NCBI RefSeq assembly: GCF_964019765.1
Contig: NZ_OZ026461.1
Coordinates: 744,001 to 808,000 of the forward strand
Direction: 5' to 3'
Origin: Spiroplasma endosymbiont of Panorpa germanica
GTDB taxonomy: Bacteria; Bacillota_I; Bacilli_A; Mycoplasmatales; Mycoplasmataceae
DNA: 64,000 bases
The notes under the pieces are model-generated. The model searched no databases. It saw only the letters and a program-made list of their open reading frames with translations, and was not told the DNA's origin. Positions 61,819 through 64,000 of the stretch are shown piece after piece. How positions within the stretch are numbered: the first letter of the stretch is position 1; each line of letters begins with the position of its first letter. The translations under genes and the position numbers were made by a program.

Positions 61819-62451
61819 CTATTTCTTAGGTTTTAAGCTTGGGTCCATTTTATAAATTTGATTCATAATTAGTTCCATTTTAGCATCCATGTCATCTGTT
61901 TCTGCATCAACCACAAAGAATGGGAAAGTTGCCTTATGTTTTTGATAAAAATCGTTGTAGCGGTTGTTTAAGGCTTCTCAGTATTCTCTACCCATTAGCC
62001 CTTCACTGTCGCGGCCTCTAGTTTTAATTCTTTCCATCGCTTTATCTGTTGAAACCTTTAAATAAACAATAATATCGAACTTAACTCTTTCATCAGGAAT
62101 TGATAAAGTTTGTAAAACCACATTTTCATAAAAATCATTGTAAGTTTTAAAGTCCACATCATTGACGTTTCCTAAATCATGATTTACTTGCATAAAAATA
62201 GGATCTTCTAAAATTGTTCTATCAAATATTATTTTCTTTAATTGTTGTGCTTGTTTAAGTTGTTTACTTCTAGCTGCTAACATGAATATTTGCATTTTAA
62301 AAACATTGTTTTTAATATCCTCATAGTAAGCTTCAAAGTAAGGGTTGTTGTCAATTGGTTCGGGAAAAATCTCGTGGCCAATTTTTTTACTAATATATTC
62401 TGATACTGTCGATTTACCAGCTCCTACAGTTCCAAAAAGTGCTATTCTCAT
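61819..62451 (-). CDS. Deoxyadenosine/deoxyguanosine kinase
   Basis: 210 residues. P-loop GTVGAGKSTVSEYIS at 7-21, EPIDNNPYFEAYYED substrate region, IFDRTILEDPIFMQ with the DR[ST] motif, and TRGRDSEG lid. Salvages deoxynucleosides, important in a cell that imports precursors. A TGA-Trp near the C terminus adds 53 residues. Whether the substrate is dA or dG cannot be told. Confidence 0.9.
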
Positions 62452-62512
62452 ATATTATCCTCATTTCTTAACTTTTTTTTATTATAACTCAATACTAACT
62501 AATTTTAATTCA

Positions 62513-63280
62513 TTACTTATTAATATTTGAATCTCTATCCCCTTTTCTTCTCACGGCTGTGAAAATACCATAGAATTGTTTAACTTCATGCGGTTTTAAA
62601 GGACGATAAGTTCCCGGGTTCAAGTTGTCGATTCCCAAAAATTCAATCTTAGTTCTTTTTAATTTGACTAAGTAAATATCGGCTGCTATTAGCATTTTCT
62701 TAACATGATGTTTTCTACCCTCAGCAATTGTCATTTCAATCACAGAGACATCTTTATCCTCATCATATTTAATTAATTTTGAGGCAATTGCCTTAGTTTT
62801 GTAATCTTCATCTATTGTTACTCCACGAGTTAATTGCTTCACTTGAAATTTAGAAACTTTACCCTTGCAAAGTGCTTGGTAAGTTTTTGTAAATTCATAA
62901 CGCGGGTGCATTACAAAGTTTGCAAAATCCCCATCATTGGTCATTATAAGCAAACCTGAAACATCATAATCCAGACGACCAACAGGATAAACTCTTTCAC
63001 TCATATTCTCAAAATAATCAGCCACTGTTGGGCGGTTTTTGGGGTCTTTCATTGTTGTTAATACTAATCTTGGTTTATAGAATAAGTAGTAAACTTTTTC
63101 CCCACTAGAAATAACTTCTTTGTTAGAAATGGTAATTTTTGCATCAACTGGAAATTTAGTTCCCAGTTCTTTAACAACAATTCCATTTACTTGAACTTTT
63201 CCAGCCAGTATTAGTTCCTCAGCTTTTCGTCTAGAGGCGTAGCCACGATTTGCTATTATCTTTTGTAAACGTTCTTCCAT
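62513..63280 (-). CDS. rluB: 23S rRNA pseudouridine synthase, RluB type
   Basis: 255 residues. N-terminal S4 RNA-binding domain (RLQKIIANRGYASRRKAEEL) and catalytic domain with GRLDYDVSGLLIMTNDGDFA (catalytic Asp) and AEGRKHHVKKML. Follows scpB by 5 bases, the same order as in Bacillus. Confidence 0.93.
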   Translation of the reverse strand: MEERLQKIIANRGYASRRKAEELILAGKVQVNGIVVKELGTKFPVDAKITISNKEVISSGEKVYYLFYKPRLVLTTMKDPKNRPTVADYFENMSERVYPVGRLDYDVSGLLIMTNDGDFANFVMHPRYEFTKTYQALCKGKVSKFQVKQLTRGVTIDEDYKTKAIASKLIKYDEDKDVSVIEMTIAEGRKHHVKKMLIAADIYLVKLKRTKIEFLGIDNLNPGTYRPLKPHEVKQFYGIFTAVRRKGDRDSNINK

Positions 63281-63285
63281 TGTGA

Positions 63286-63846
63286 TTACCCCCTATTAAA
63301 GATGTCTGTATCTTGTCCATCCTCACTGGTTGGTAATTCTGGTAATTCTGATAAACTGTTTAAATTAAAAAGTTTTAAAAAATCATTGGTAACAGAATAT
63401 AACATTGGTCTTCCTGGCAATTCTGATTTACCCATTTCCTTAATCAAGTTACGCACTTTTAATTTATGCATAATTTGGTCACAACCAACTCCACGAATTT
63501 GTTCTATTTCTGGCTTAGAAATCGGCCCCTTGTAGGCAATGATCGATAGAGTTTCAATTGAAGCCGAAGACAACTTTGATTCTAATTTGATATTGGCCAT
63601 TTTAACCATATAGTCGTGATATACTTTCTTAGTTGTCATTCTATGTCTATTTCCTGCAAATTTTTGAATATCTAATCCTGAGGAATTATCGTTTTGATAC
63701 TTTTCTTTTAATTTCTGAAGCGCTTCTTGGATTGTGGTTTCATCTTCGTTTTCTAAAATCAAGTGAATATAGTCTTCACCAATTCCTTCATCTCCACTAA
63801 TGAATAATAAACCTTCAATAATTCCCATTATTTTTTGTATGTTCAT
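63286..63846 (-). CDS. scpB: Segregation and condensation protein B
   Basis: 186 residues. Two winged-helix domains; IEGLLFISGDEGIGEDYIHL at the start, then SASIETLSIIAYKGPISKPE, IEQIRGVGCDQIMHKL and LPGRPMLYSVTNDFLKLF are diagnostic. Works with ScpA and SMC in chromosome compaction. AAAGGAC precedes the ATG. Gap to scpA is 15 bases. Confidence 0.94.
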   Translation of the reverse strand: MNIQKIMGIIEGLLFISGDEGIGEDYIHLILENEDETTIQEALQKLKEKYQNDNSSGLDIQKFAGNRHRMTTKKVYHDYMVKMANIKLESKLSSASIETLSIIAYKGPISKPEIEQIRGVGCDQIMHKLKVRNLIKEMGKSELPGRPMLYSVTNDFLKLFNLNSLSELPELPTSEDGQDTDIFNRG

Positions 63847-63861
63847 TTTTTCAGTCCTTTC

Positions 63862-64000
63862 TTAAGCATCTACATTTAATTCTAAACTATTATTTTGATA
63901 TTGGATATGAATATCGTCTTCAAATTGGTTTATTGATAAAAATTGGTTTTTGGCTAAATCTAAAATTGCCAAAAAACTTGCCACAAGCATCTGAATCGTG
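63862..64000 (-). CDS. scpA: Segregation and condensation protein A, 3' end only
   Basis: Last ~45 codons, cut by the window edge. The frame reads MLVASFLAILDLAKNQFLSI and then NQFEDDIHIQYQ before TAA, which fits the C-terminal winged helix of ScpA (FLAxLEL...Q...F). Position directly before scpB supports the call. Confidence 0.85.
   Translation of the reverse strand, partial: TIQMLVASFLAILDLAKNQFLSINQFEDDIHIQYQNNSLELNVDA

Overview
This window is chromosomal DNA of a wall-less Mollicute in the Spiroplasma/Mesoplasma/Entomoplasma group; the genus cannot be fixed from sequence alone. It is very AT-rich. UGA is read as tryptophan: almost every conserved gene is interrupted by in-frame TGA at Trp positions, and a tRNA-Trp with anticodon UCA sits beside the ordinary CCA one at 18883-19073. 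Gene boundaries below come from reading TGA as Trp, so they are usually longer than standard-code ORFs. Most genes lie on the minus strand.

Layout. 1-9.5 kb: mutM (cut by the edge), polA, dnaE, a small tail-anchored protein, thiI and ezrA. 9.6-10.4 kb: rpsD with a long leader. 10.4-17 kb: tyrS, YtxH- and DUF948-like genes, a 590-residue unknown protein, pncB and ytpR, an order recalling Bacillus. 17-19 kb: two DegV genes and the tandem tRNA-Trp pair. 19-25.7 kb: fur-family gene, acpP, two unknowns, tRNA-His, an RpiR regulator and a 980-residue E2-like protein without its catalytic histidine. 25.7-26.2 kb: a structured non-coding stretch. 26-30 kb: two small related proteins and an ABC exporter. 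30-35.6 kb: ackA, pta, coaD, divergent coaX and a YhgE-like membrane protein. 35.6-41.4 kb: ffh, rny, a nitroreductase, recA, pncC and rnpB. 41.4-46.9 kb: gpsB, recU, dnaD, hup, gpsA, der, cmk. 47-49.5 kb: ferredoxin, two ECF S-component-like proteins (one very His-rich) and ppa. 49.6-57 kb: pdhD, pdhC, pdhB, pdhA, lplA and divergent nox. 57-60 kb: a decayed lipoprotein gene beside its intact paralogue. 60-64 kb: a degenerate peptidase-like membrane protein, yebC, a deoxynucleoside kinase, rluB, scpB and the end of scpA.

How it fits together. Energy metabolism: pyruvate dehydrogenase feeds acetyl-CoA to Pta/AckA for ATP, LplA lipoylates E2, and NADH oxidase recycles NADH. Cofactors: CoaX and CoaD act in CoA synthesis; PncB and PncC supply nicotinate mononucleotide. 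Information processing: DnaE, PolA, DnaD, RecA, RecU, MutM, Ffh, RNase P and RNase Y. Division and chromosome: EzrA, GpsB, HU and Scp proteins.

The most unusual locus is 22.8-26.05 kb: a lipoyl-bearing, very long E2 pseudo-enzyme, co-transcribed with an RpiR regulator and preceded by a roughly 200-nt putative structured RNA with its own promoter and terminator.
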